Below, in pieces: positions 1 through 8,499 of a DNA stretch of 64,000 bases. This stretch comes from Rufibacter tibetensis (GTDB lineage: Bacteria; Bacteroidota; Bacteroidia; Cytophagales; Hymenobacteraceae): contig NZ_CP012643.1 in the NCBI RefSeq assembly GCF_001310085.1, forward strand, positions 3,912,001-3,976,000, read 5' to 3'. The notes under the pieces were generated by a model. The model was not told the origin of the DNA and searched no databases. It saw only the letters and a list, made by a program, of their open reading frames with translations. A program made the position numbers and the translations under genes. Each line of letters begins with the position of its first letter. Positions within the stretch are counted from its first letter, which is position 1.

Positions 1-139
1 TTGTACCGGCAAGCGGCCTGAAGCTGCTTTCTACAGGAATGGCATAGCAGGTTCTGCGTGCCGTTCCTTTTCTTCCGTTTTTTACTATCTTACTGCTCTG
101 GCAGTGGGGACAGTTTACTTTGATGAAGACTTCGAACAT
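1..139 (-). pseudogene. IS1-family InsA-like N-terminal fragment, frameshifted, cut by window edge
   Basis: Reading leftward from an ATG at 137-139 gives MFEVFIKVNCPHCQSSKIV followed by KNGRK, then, after a one-base frame change in the A-run near 73-80, NGTQNLLCHSCRKQLQAACRY. Together this is the CxxC...CxxC zinc-ribbon plus NG-QN-LC-C pattern of IS1-family InsA proteins. The two halves lie in different frames, so one base appears lost and the copy is probably inactive. The rest of the element, including any insB, lies outside the window. A candidate element end with an imperfect inverted repeat may lie near 180-205, but I cannot confirm it. Confidence 0.6.
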
Positions 140-278
140 TCCATCGTCGCAAACACTCCGCTGCCAGCTTTTACCCTGTCATACTTTCTACACCACTACC
201 AAGGAAGTTAATCCAAAAAGTAAATGAGGACTGTTTTTAGGGTGCTTAACCCTGGTCTACTTCAATCACCAAAACTAT

Positions 279-3200
279 TTACTGCTTGATGATCTCTTTG
301 ACTTCGGTTATTCCTTTTGCCTTAATACGAATGAAGTACATGCCATTGGTTTGATCTTCTAAAGAAATGGTTTGGAGAACCTCCTCGGCCGTTTTCTTGA
401 GGGTATTGCGCTTGATCACCTTACCGGCCGCATTGATCACTTCCAGGCTTACTTCTCCGGTTATCTGAGAACCTATGGTTACCTGTACTCTGTCAGCAGT
501 TGGGTTCGGGAACACATTCCAGTTTACAGCAAAAGCATCTGCTTTAACTGCAGCAGACTTTACCAGGTTCATACCGCTGCCAATCTCCAGCCAGTTGATG
601 TTCCAGCCAGCAGTTAATGCAAACAGCTGCAGGGTCTGGGTGCCAGAAGTTAGAGCCACTGGGGCGCTCACCGCCTGCCAGCTTTGCCAGCCGCCCGTGC
701 CGGGTACCACCACCGTGGCCAGTACCGCACCATTAGCATTGCGTACCTCAAACCTGCCACCTGTGGAATAGCCAGAAGCCACCCGGAAGTTCATGGTATA
801 AGTACCCGCTGAAGACACGTTTACTGAGTAGTTCATCCAGTCGTTGGCGTCTATGTGGCCCACGTTCTGGCCGGCTCCTGCGTCTGTGGTGGTTTCTACC
901 TGCACACCGCTCATGCTTGTGTAACGCTCGGCCTCTATTCTGTTGGAAGTACCTGTAATGGTTGTAGTTCCAATCTCAACAGGGTGCTCAATGTAAGAGG
1001 TAACCTTCAGTCCATTTCCGGCGGCGTTGCCCAGGTTCATGCGATAGGTGAGCTTCTGGCCAGTGGTCCAGCTGTTCTGCAGGGAAAGCAGCCAGGTGGT
1101 GCCGCTTCCAGCAATACCCGTCACGGTGTTGCCTTCCACCTCGTAACCCGCAATCCCCGACTGGATAACAGCCTTGTCATAGGTGATGGAGAGTTGGTTT
1201 CCGCTGGCCATTACTGAGGTGATCTGCGGGGGAGTCGGGTCGTTGAACGGGGAGGAGACATTTTCATTAGCCTCATAGATGTTGATCAATTTGGTAGCCG
1301 CGTTGAAAGAGAAGCTGTCGGCGCCCGTTACGGTAACACTGCTGATAGCCGCAGGGCTGTTTACCAACAAAGACATGTCTCTCAGCTTATTCCTGTCAGA
1401 TACTTTGGACAAGTCCAGGGTTATGGTCAGGGTGTTGCCCGAAAGTGCCTCCGACTTCACCGCATTTTCCTTGGTCTCATAGTACTCAGCAAACTCCTGG
1501 GTACCCGCGATCCATACCTTGTCATTGTTGGAAGGATGGTTCTTAACGTAGTCAATGAACTGCTTGAAGTACTGCGTTTCCGTTGCCCCGCCAGGCCCAT
1601 GGGAGAAAGCGTGCGCCATGATCTTACTTCCGTTGGCCGCAGCGGCGAACATGCCATCCACCCAGGTGTCGGCACTGCCCAGGTCCGCCTGCCACATGCC
1701 GTCCATGTTGAAGCGGGAGACCAATAGGTGGTTGGTGTTCATACTCTTGACGAAAGCACGGTCGTTCCAGTTTACATAGGCGTCGTAGCCGTCACGTGAG
1801 GCGGCCACCCCGAAGGTGCTCCCCACGAACTTATAGCCTTCTTGCATCCAGGAAGAAACAAATCCTTCGTCTGCGGTGGGGATCACGCCAGTCCGGGTTC
1901 TATAGCCGGTATTTTGGAAAATTTCCTTCTCCAGATCCTTTATCTCCTCATAACGGTGGAACCCCCCGTGGGAACGGGTGTGGTTCATCAGATCGAAGCC
2001 GCTGCCCACCATCTCCTTCAGCTGCGGGTACTGGGTATAGACCGAGTTCGGCTCGTCTCCCTTGTCGTTGATCGCGAAGCTCCACTTGTAGCCTACCTGG
2101 TTGCCGGCCCCGTCGGTGTAGGTAACGCGAGGGTACGTTTTGCCGTCGATGGCGGTGCCGCCGTTCAGCACCTTGTACACCAGATTGTAGTTGGCCAGGT
2201 GGGCATCGTCGGCCACAAAGAGGAAGCCAAGAGACTTGTCATACTTCATGTCGGCGAAAGAGGCGGTCGCCAAGGTAGGAGTCGAGGCAAATTTCACCTG
2301 AACGGTGATGCTGCCTGCCAAAGGAGTAGTTGGAACGATGCTGGCTGCCGGGCTAGTGCTACTTACTGCCTCGAACCAGTTGAGGTTCCAGCCGCCCCTC
2401 TGGGCGTGGAGGCGCAGGGTCTGCTCGCCGGCCGGCAAGGTAACTGTCGTTTTCACGGTGGCGTAGGCCTGCCAGCCGCCCGTGTTGGGCACCGCGGCTG
2501 AGCCGAGCACACTACCAGCAGAGTTGCGTACCTCAACCACTCCGTTAGTATTAGGGGAAGCCAGGCGCAGGTTGAGGGTGTAGGTTCCCGAGGAAGCCAC
2601 GTTCACCCGGTAGTCCAGCCAGTCGTTGTCGTCCACGTAGCCGATGTTCTGCCCGCCGCCCGTGTCGCCGGTGGTCTCCCGCTGCACACCCTGCATGGCG
2701 TCGAAAGCCTCCGCCTGGGCCAGGCCGGGGATAGGCTTTGCCGTAGAGGTGGTGATAGCAGTTGTAGTGGAGTTCACCCCCTCGAACCAGTTGAGGTTCC
2801 AGCCGCCCCTCTGGGCGTGGAGGCGCAGGGTCTGCTCGCCGGCCGGCAAGGTAACTGTCGTTTTCACGGTGGCGTAGGCCTGCCAGCCGCCCGTGTTGGG
2901 CACCGCGGCTGAGCCGAGCACACTACCAGCAGAGTTGCGTACCTCAACCACTCCGTTAGTATTAGGGGAAGCCAGGCGCAGGTTGAGGGTGTAGGTTCCC
3001 GAGGAAGCCACGTTCACCCGGTAGTCCAGCCAGTCGTTGTCGTCCACGTAGCCGATGTTCTGCCCGCCGCCCGTGTCGCCGGTGGTCTCCCGCTGCACAC
3101 CCTGCATGGCGTCGAAAGCCTCCGCCTGGGCCAGGCCGGGGATAGGCTTTGCCGTAGAGGTGGTGGGGGTCACGTTCTGGGTCCGCACCACGTAAGTGGC

Positions 3201-3653
3201 GGCACCATGTGTAGCGCTAGCTGCCTGGGTTGTGGCACCTGTGGTCCCATAATCACGTTCAAACAAATCTACTTTCGCAATGTTTAATGCTGTAGGAAAT
3301 GAATAAGGCTGGGAGTAGGTTTCTGTACTGCCATTGGGGTTTTCAGCCCTATGAACACGGGCTTTTTCAGTGGCTTTTCTGAAAGCTCCCCCCTCTAAGC
3401 TGGCGGGTAAGTTCAGAGCCGACGTCTTGGCAGCATCATAGTTATAACCTATTAAGAGCTTAGAAGTTGTTTTCACCCCCTTGTCTAAATGGAATTCGTA
3501 TTTTTCCAGGGCTTCGGTATCCCTGCATTTACGAAACGATTGGTTTGTCTCCCACAAGGGCTTCTCCGAACCTATACCTCCAGCAGTGGCCACCAGGTTC
3601 GGAAAACCCATGAGTGTTACCATCAAAAGCGTCAGTCTAAATGTTCTTCGCAT
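279..3653 (-). CDS. Secreted CBM6 / polysaccharide-deacetylase-like protein with T9SS sorting domain
   Basis: This 1124-residue protein is probably secreted through the Sec pathway and the type IX system and acts on extracellular carbohydrate. It has an N-terminal signal peptide (residues 1-24), two CBM6-type carbohydrate-binding modules (about 163-290 and 300-427) that are identical in sequence, and a NodB-like region (about 446-720). That region carries an Asp pair at 482-483 and an HTRSH motif (His558/His562), the usual metal-binding pattern of polysaccharide deacetylases. It is followed by an Ig-like stretch (about 800-890), a third divergent CBM6 (about 905-1030) and a Por-type C-terminal sorting domain (about 1045-1124, with FPNPT). 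The domains and motifs are seen; deacetylase activity is inferred from family resemblance. The substrate is unknown. Confidence 0.85.
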   Translation of the reverse strand: MRRTFRLTLLMVTLMGFPNLVATAGGIGSEKPLWETNQSFRKCRDTEALEKYEFHLDKGVKTTSKLLIGYNYDAAKTSALNLPASLEGGAFRKATEKARVHRAENPNGSTETYSQPYSFPTALNIAKVDLFERDYGTTGATTQAASATHGAATYVVRTQNVTPTTSTAKPIPGLAQAEAFDAMQGVQRETTGDTGGGQNIGYVDDNDWLDYRVNVASSGTYTLNLRLASPNTNGVVEVRNSAGSVLGSAAVPNTGGWQAYATVKTTVTLPAGEQTLRLHAQRGGWNLNWFEGVNSTTTAITTSTAKPIPGLAQAEAFDAMQGVQRETTGDTGGGQNIGYVDDNDWLDYRVNVASSGTYTLNLRLASPNTNGVVEVRNSAGSVLGSAAVPNTGGWQAYATVKTTVTLPAGEQTLRLHAQRGGWNLNWFEAVSSTSPAASIVPTTPLAGSITVQVKFASTPTLATASFADMKYDKSLGFLFVADDAHLANYNLVYKVLNGGTAIDGKTYPRVTYTDGAGNQVGYKWSFAINDKGDEPNSVYTQYPQLKEMVGSGFDLMNHTRSHGGFHRYEEIKDLEKEIFQNTGYRTRTGVIPTADEGFVSSWMQEGYKFVGSTFGVAASRDGYDAYVNWNDRAFVKSMNTNHLLVSRFNMDGMWQADLGSADTWVDGMFAAAANGSKIMAHAFSHGPGGATETQYFKQFIDYVKNHPSNNDKVWIAGTQEFAEYYETKENAVKSEALSGNTLTITLDLSKVSDRNKLRDMSLLVNSPAAISSVTVTGADSFSFNAATKLINIYEANENVSSPFNDPTPPQITSVMASGNQLSITYDKAVIQSGIAGYEVEGNTVTGIAGSGTTWLLSLQNSWTTGQKLTYRMNLGNAAGNGLKVTSYIEHPVEIGTTTITGTSNRIEAERYTSMSGVQVETTTDAGAGQNVGHIDANDWMNYSVNVSSAGTYTMNFRVASGYSTGGRFEVRNANGAVLATVVVPGTGGWQSWQAVSAPVALTSGTQTLQLFALTAGWNINWLEIGSGMNLVKSAAVKADAFAVNWNVFPNPTADRVQVTIGSQITGEVSLEVINAAGKVIKRNTLKKTAEEVLQTISLEDQTNGMYFIRIKAKGITEVKEIIKQ
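2371..3165. repeat. Exact 384-bp tandem duplication encoding CBM6 modules
   Basis: Bases 2371-2754 and 2782-3165 are identical by eye over 384 bp, with a 27-bp unique spacer (unit period 411 bp). Each copy encodes one complete CBM6 module of the surrounding secreted protein, in frame. The absence of even synonymous differences points to a very recent duplication or to gene conversion. Confidence 0.9.
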
Positions 3654-3671
3654 ACTTTCCGGTTAATCTGA

Positions 3672-4007
3672 TTAATCCAACGTACTGGTGAAAAAGGAAG
3701 TGGTAGTGTTAAGCCGGATAGTCACCGCCAAGGTATGGCAATGAAAGTCGAATCCGATAAGGTGAGAAAGGAAAGGTTGGTCTTGGGGCGTTTGGGGATG
3801 CTTCTCCGAGATCGCGGCATTATTACATTTGTCGAAGCAGTCAAACTGGAGGTAATACTTGGCATGACAATCAGCGGAATGCACATAAGGCGAATTCACC
3901 ATTTGTTTTGCCGTCTGCCCGTTCATGGCATTGGTAGCCAAGGCAACTAAAAAGTAGCAGCTAAGCGATACCCATACCATTACATTCTGCAGCATCCAAG
4001 TAATCAT
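3672..4007 (-). CDS. Small hypothetical secreted protein (tentative)
   Basis: This is an open frame of 111 residues just upstream (19 bp) of the CBM6/deacetylase gene on the same strand. Residues 8-28 form a hydrophobic segment that could be a signal peptide or membrane anchor. The rest contains scattered Cys and His (DCHAKYY, FDCFDKCNN, FDFHCH) but no motif I can name. The arrangement resembles the small Cys/His-rich exported proteins common in Bacteroidota. There is no homology evidence beyond that, and the frame could be spurious; an overlapping plus-strand frame of 71 codons exists. Function unknown. Confidence 0.4.
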   Translation of the reverse strand: MITWMLQNVMVWVSLSCYFLVALATNAMNGQTAKQMVNSPYVHSADCHAKYYLQFDCFDKCNNAAISEKHPQTPQDQPFLSHLIGFDFHCHTLAVTIRLNTTTSFFTSTLD

Positions 4008-4260
4008 ATAGGCAAGTCCTTTGGCTAATCAACAGATATTCTGTAACTGTAAATAGGCGTTCCCGGCAAGCCTTTGCTTTGGTCACCAGACTACATACGG
4101 AAGGAAAGGTTGGAGTGGATTTATTTTTATGAGTATTTGTATATTTATCTTTTATATACCGTACTGAAGCTTAAGATTCCTTCCACAATACCTACCAGTT
4201 GAATAGTGATGATGTTTCCTTTCTCTCCTGCTCCAATAGGAGTAAGTCCTTTTATCAATC

Positions 4261-4291
4261 AGTTTAAAGGTATGGCAGTTTAAAGGTATGG
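4261..4291. repeat. Short tandem duplication (15 bp x 2)
   Basis: AGTTTAAAGGTATGG occurs at 4261-4275 and again at 4277-4291, separated by one base. It lies in non-coding sequence next to the decayed region that follows. Confidence 0.7.
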
Positions 4292-4330
4292 TCCATTATG
4301 TGCCAGGGATTCTAAACAAAGGAGGAGAGC

Positions 4331-4970
4331 ATGCAATTGGAGGGTATCATCTTGGGTCCGAATTACGCGTCCGTGCCCCTGGACGAGAGGCCGGACGGTT
4401 TCCCGGTGGGAACCGGGGAGCTGTGCGCCTCGCTTAAAGGCAGCGAGGCGGAGCTGCAGCCCTACCTGGGAACCCTCCTCAGGGAAGAGTTCATCGTTCC
4501 CTGTAGGCTTTGCTCTGCTTTGCCTCACCGAGGCCAGGGTCTCCAGGGTGGAGCGCCTAGGCGGCCCTGGGAGGCAACGCCCGCCCCAACGCCATAGGGA
4601 TTCCCCGGCCCAGAACCTGCCCACCTGCCCGGCACTCTCCGGGACTCACCCTAGAAACCCCGTGGAAGCACTGAAGGAACATAAATGCAAGGCCCTGTAC
4701 GCCATAGAGGGGGACGTCTGCACGCTGAGCTACGCGGGTGAGGCGGGAGGCTCTTTCCTGCCGGCTTCACGTTTTGGGGTTGCCCCTCAAAGCAAGGTAG
4801 TAGCGGCTGACTGGCTTGGGGTAGATGAAGCCTTTGGCGAAATAGATCCCGTCCCGTTGCTTGAAACCTGCCAGGTTATAGCTTATGTAAGCTGTCTGCT
4901 TTGTCCTGATGTAGTGAACAATGATGTCGCTCACCAGGCCAAGGTACTACCTGACAACCCGATTCAATAG
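4331..4970 (+). pseudogene. Decayed GC-rich gene remnant, possibly TIGR03067-like
   Basis: The sequence from about 4330 to 4760 is clearly more GC-rich than its surroundings and is open in two partly overlapping plus frames (4331-4597 and 4548-4970). This is what a gene with a frameshift would look like. The second frame contains KALYAIEGDVCTLSYAGEAG, which resembles the C-terminal part of the TIGR03067 domain (typically YEIDGDTL-LCY-G). The first frame I do not recognise. No single frame gives a convincing full-length protein. A further possible remnant lies on the minus strand at about 4767-4950 (reads ...YISYNLAGFKQRDGIYFAKG... to a stop at 4767); its identity is unknown. Confidence 0.3.
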
Positions 4971-5115
4971 CCCACTGGGCGGCTTTGAATAAGGCGAACA
5001 GAGTAAGAATCACACTCCCCATAAAAGGGCTTCTTGGTTGTAAAGGTTGCCAGGTGTTTTTTGGGTTATAAAGGGGCTTGCCAATCAATGCTTCACACGC
5101 TTCCGGGCTTGCCAT

Positions 5116-5769
5116 GCCTTCCTAGTTCGTTTGGTGCGACAATGTGATGCCTACCACAGCCACGCACAGGAAGTCAAGCTTCTGCTGTGGCACCTGCAGG
5201 GATTCGCCTTTTTTTGCTAGGGTTGGTTTCCAGGGACATATCAGATCCTTTACATTCCGTTTAGATAGCCGGTTAGGCTTATATCGGTTTTACCAACGCC
5301 TGCTGTAGCGCCTACGGGTAGCCATGATCCATTTCCTTAGTTAAGGAAGCTCTGGTGATAGTTCCGGCGCCTCTGGGTGGCCAACGGCAAACTGATGCTT
5401 GTTCTTTATTGGTAATATAGTAATAATACAATTTAACTATAAATCAATTTTTAAGGGGGTTCTTTCATGTAAAGATTAAAAATAAGCTTTCATTTAATAA
5501 AATAAATTTAAACGGGTTGAAAAGAAGGTTTTTATACGGATTTTTCAAAAAGCTTCCTTTAAATTTTATTTTTATGTTAACTAAGAATTTTTTACCACGT
5601 ACGGATTATTGCTTTTAAGCAACTTTAATATTAAAAATATCTTATATCCTTCAAGCCAACCCCAACCTGTAAAAGGTTGGCTTGTGGAAACATGAATGAT
5701 AAAACTCAACAAAGTGGCTAAGTAGTACCTTAAACAAATTCAAACAACTTTAACTTTAAAAACAACCTT
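5116..5769. other. AT-rich intergenic region with one perfect hairpin
   Basis: I see no gene here. The stretch from about 5400 to 5650 is strongly AT-rich. At 5652-5684 CAAGCCAACC and GGTTGGCTTG form a perfect 10-bp inverted repeat with a 13-base loop, about 85 bp before the start codon of the next gene. It is not followed by a T-run, so it is more likely a 5'-leader or operator-type structure than an intrinsic terminator. Confidence 0.55.
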
Positions 5770-6315
5770 ATGAAACTAATCAAAACCTCTGCCTTGGCTC
5801 TTCTCATGAGCTTTATGTTCTTTGCCTGTTCAGAAAAGGAAATAGACGACTTAAACGTAAGGGCAGTAGACACCAGCAATTCGCACGAAACAACTGACAT
5901 GGATGAAGATGATTGTCCAGGCTTTGGCTACTGGTTCATGAAAAAAGGGAACTGGGCCTCAAAAGGATATTCCGGAAGGACCATCATGGTAAACGGGATG
6001 ACATATACTGAAGCCCAGATGATGTCTATGTACATGTCACAGGTGAAGAAACGCGGCATGAGTGGTTTGACCATGGAACAAAAAGAATTCTATAGAATGG
6101 CAGCCATGATGTTGAGTAAAGCCGCTGGTTATGATTGCGATGACATGGATGATGACGATGATGACATGAACGGCGGAGGCAACAACGGCGGAGGCAACAA
6201 CGGCGGAGGTAATAACGGCGGCGGCAACAACGGCGGAGGTAATAACGGCGGCGGCAACAACGGCGGCGGCAACAACGGCGGCGGCAACAACGGCGGCGGC
6301 AACAACGGCAAGTAA
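5770..6315 (+). CDS. Lipoprotein with acidic stretch and (NGGGN)9 tail
   Basis: This 181-residue predicted lipoprotein has a signal peptide ending in the lipobox MFFAC (Cys at about 20). The following SEKEID resembles the Bacteroidota surface-export type. The body is Met-rich with a WFMKKGNW patch and an acidic run (DDMDDDDDDM, about 122-133). It ends in nine copies of a five-residue NGGGN unit and a final NGK. I recognise no enzymatic family. The acidic run could bind calcium or other cations and the Gly/Asn tail is probably a flexible linker; both are inferences. A strong terminator follows, so the gene is likely monocistronic. Confidence 0.75.
   Translation: MKLIKTSALALLMSFMFFACSEKEIDDLNVRAVDTSNSHETTDMDEDDCPGFGYWFMKKGNWASKGYSGRTIMVNGMTYTEAQMMSMYMSQVKKRGMSGLTMEQKEFYRMAAMMLSKAAGYDCDDMDDDDDDMNGGGNNGGGNNGGGNNGGGNNGGGNNGGGNNGGGNNGGGNNGGGNNGK
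6169..6303 (+). repeat. 15-bp coding tandem repeat, nine copies
   Basis: There are nine in-frame 15-bp units (AACGGCGGNGGNAAY). They differ only at wobble positions: the early units use GGA or GGT and the last ones are uniform GGC. The uniform block at the 3' end suggests recent expansion. The period is a multiple of three, so length changes would not break the reading frame. Confidence 0.9.
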
Positions 6316-6347
6316 AATAAGTAACCAATCACTACTTAGCTACCAGC

Positions 6348-6382
6348 AAAGCCTCTTCCTGTAAACCAGGAAGAGGCTTTTG
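6348..6382 (+). terminator. Intrinsic terminator after lipoprotein gene
   Basis: AAAGCCTCTTCCTG (6348-6361) pairs perfectly with CAGGAAGAGGCTTT (6367-6380) around a 5-base loop and runs into TTTTG. It lies 33 bp after the lipoprotein stop codon. Confidence 0.9.
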
Positions 6383-6466
6383 TGTTTACTCCTTTACCCT
6401 ATTTTTTCAGAAAGTTTAGAAAGTATGCCTGATTCTTTCCCGCCGGCGTTTGCAAAAGAATCCAGC

Positions 6467-6514
6467 CGCAAGGAGAGATACCAGTCCTCAAAAGAGGCTG
6501 GTTCTCTCCTTGCG
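6467..6514. other. Long hairpin in intergenic DNA
   Basis: CGCAAGGAGAGA (6467-6478) pairs with TCTCTCCTTGCG (6503-6514). Inside it, ACCAG-CCTC pairs with GAGG-CTGGT around an AAAA loop with a single unpaired T. The total is about 21 base pairs. There is no gene on either flank within 80 bp and no clear T-run, so its role is unknown. Only decayed-looking sequence lies from 6515 to about 6760. Confidence 0.7.
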
Positions 6515-6828
6515 CTTCTGCCAGTTCTTGTGTTGGGCTAATTCCTTGCAAATAATACCAATGAGATGTTTTTAAGAAGTAAGATTTATTTCAGCAAGGG
6601 GTGCCCATGCCATATCTGATTTTTCCTTTCCCCATCCTTATAGATATACTCCCTTGCCATTATAATCTTCCTGTTGGCTTTGCCTCCGGAGGCATTATGA
6701 TAGCCTATGGAGGTGGGATGGGGCCAGAAAGGCGCCTTAGAAGGGCTTTTCACAGGCTCTAACAGAAACGCACTTGTCCTTTATGGATTCATTCATGGCA
6801 ATCTTGGCTTGTTGCTCATTGGGGAAAA

Positions 6829-8061
6829 GTGCTATCGTTTCACTTGGAGGCGCAGATCGTGACAGCGAAGGGGAATGCGCGCTGGGTGAGGGTGATCGCG
6901 GAACCGGAGACGGTGGACGGCAGGTGCACCAGGATCTACGGCAGCTTCCAGGATATAGATGAGAGGAAGAGGGCCGAGCTTGAGACCCTAAGTGCCATTG
7001 AGGAGAAAGACCGGATATTGGAGAGCATCGGGGACGCCTTCTTCGCAGTGAATAAGGAATGGACAGTCACCTACTGGAACGACCGGGCAGAGGAGGTGCT
7101 TAGTCGCCCAAGAAGGGAAATCCTTCACCGGAACATGTGGGAAGTGTACGCCGATGCCGTCGGCACTCCTTTTTATACCTATACGCACAAGGCAATAGCC
7201 GAAAATGCCGCTCAGCACTTCGTGGCCTGCTATGAGACCCTGGGTATCTGGTTCGAGGTGAGCGCATTCCCCTCCCCCGGCGGGCTATCAGTCTTCTTCA
7301 GGGACGTCACCGGGCGGAAGCAGTCCGAGTTGGTCCAGCGGGAGCTGAACCAAAAGCTGCAGGCGTACACCGAGGAACTGGTAGCCTCCAACAAAGGCCT
7401 GGAGCAGTTCTCCTATATCGTCTCGCACAACCTGAGGGCCCCCGTGGCGAACATCATCGGCCTGGGCGAGCTTCTGAGGCAGGAGGGATACCCCGCCGAG
7501 GCCAAAAAGACCTTCCTAGATGGCCTGCTGGAGAACGTGTGGCGCCTGGATACCGTGATCAGGGACCTGAACACGATGCTGCAAGCAAAGAAAGGGCTCG
7601 GCGAGAGGACGGAGCCGGTAAACCTGGCGGAGCTGGTGGAGGACATACAGGGCAGCATCCATAACCTCATGGAGGAGAGCCAGGTGCAGATTATCACTGA
7701 TTTCGGTATCGGGGAGTTCAGCACCATCAGGAGCTACCTGCAAAGCATCTTCCACAACTTGATCACCAACAGCATCAAATATGGGCAGCCGGGCGTCCCC
7801 CCCATTATTGAGATCGGCAGCAGGCTGTCCCAGGCCGGGGTGGTCATCACCTACCGGGACAACGGCCTGGGCATCGACCTGGAAAAAAGAAGGAACCAGG
7901 TATTTGGGCTGTACAAGCGATTCCACCGCCATGTGGAGGGCAAGGGCATGGGTCTGTTCATGGTGAAAACCCAGGTAGAGGCTTTGGGGGGGAAGATATC
8001 CGTCAGCAGCGAAGTCAACAAAGGCACCGAGTTCACCATGGAGTTCAAACTTTTGCCCTAA
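6829..8061 (+). CDS. PAS-domain sensor histidine kinase, 5'-truncated
   Basis: This is a cytoplasmic sensor kinase. The first ~45 residues (VTAKGNARWVRV...YGSFQDIDERK) are only the C-terminal half of a PAS/PAC domain. The same frame is open back to a TAA at 6760-6762, but no PAS N-terminal half can be read there, so the gene has lost its 5' end; the GTG at 6829 is only the first available start. A complete PAS follows (about 55-170), then a helical linker, a dimerisation/phosphoacceptor helix with SHNLRAP (His200) and an ATPase domain with N-box (ITNSIKYG), G1 (DNGLGID) and G2 (GKGMGLFMVK). No membrane segment is seen. It lies 36 bp before a response-regulator gene and is a paralog of the larger kinase at 9294-12572. 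Whether it is expressed is unknown. Confidence 0.8.
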   Translation: MLSFHLEAQIVTAKGNARWVRVIAEPETVDGRCTRIYGSFQDIDERKRAELETLSAIEEKDRILESIGDAFFAVNKEWTVTYWNDRAEEVLSRPRREILHRNMWEVYADAVGTPFYTYTHKAIAENAAQHFVACYETLGIWFEVSAFPSPGGLSVFFRDVTGRKQSELVQRELNQKLQAYTEELVASNKGLEQFSYIVSHNLRAPVANIIGLGELLRQEGYPAEAKKTFLDGLLENVWRLDTVIRDLNTMLQAKKGLGERTEPVNLAELVEDIQGSIHNLMEESQVQIITDFGIGEFSTIRSYLQSIFHNLITNSIKYGQPGVPPIIEIGSRLSQAGVVITYRDNGLGIDLEKRRNQVFGLYKRFHRHVEGKGMGLFMVKTQVEALGGKISVSSEVNKGTEFTMEFKLLP

Positions 8062-8097
8062 AGTTCAAACTGTTACATTAAAGAGAGAAATCAAGGA

Positions 8098-8499
8098 ATG
8101 AGTATACCCAACCGCTTCATCGTCGTCGATGATGACCCAACGAGCAACATGATCTGCCGCTTCTCCCTACAGGGGCTCAGCACCGAGGCAGAAATTGATA
8201 TTTTCACCGAGCCGGAGAATGTCCTGGCAATCATAGAGCGCACCTATGGCGGGCCTACTGAATGCCCGCCCGCGGTCCTTTTCCTGGACCTGAACATGCC
8301 CTCGATGACCGGGTGGGAATTCATGGGGGAACTCGGCGGGATGGACCGCCGGGTAAGGGAGCAGCTGACTATCTATATCCTTTCCTCCTCCCTGGACAAG
8401 GGTGACATGGAGAGGGCGGGGGAGCACCCGCTCGTCAAGGGATTTATTTCCAAGCCTTTGACCTTGGAGATTCTCAGGCAGGAGTTCGGACATGGGTAA
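8098..8499 (+). CDS. Single-domain (CheY-like) response regulator
   Basis: This 133-residue receiver domain has no output domain. The acidic pocket is VVDDD (Asp11-13), the phosphoacceptor is Asp64 in LFLDLNMPSMTGWEF, and the conserved Lys is Lys119 in ISKPLT. It starts 36 bp after the PAS kinase at 6829-8061, which is its likely phosphodonor. It closely resembles the regulator at 12574-12951, which is paired with a homologous kinase. With no DNA-binding domain, it probably acts by protein-protein contact or as a phosphate shuttle (inference). Confidence 0.88.
   Translation: MSIPNRFIVVDDDPTSNMICRFSLQGLSTEAEIDIFTEPENVLAIIERTYGGPTECPPAVLFLDLNMPSMTGWEFMGELGGMDRRVREQLTIYILSSSLDKGDMERAGEHPLVKGFISKPLTLEILRQEFGHG

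Noticed and set aside
1842-2501. 219-codon plus-strand open frame
   Set aside because: It lies wholly opposite the CBM6/deacetylase gene, whose domains are clear. High GC at codon positions of the real gene creates antisense open frames.
6129-6332. Minus-strand frame encoding repeated LLPPP
   Set aside because: It is the complement of the (NGGGN)9 coding repeat in the lipoprotein gene and has no independent support.
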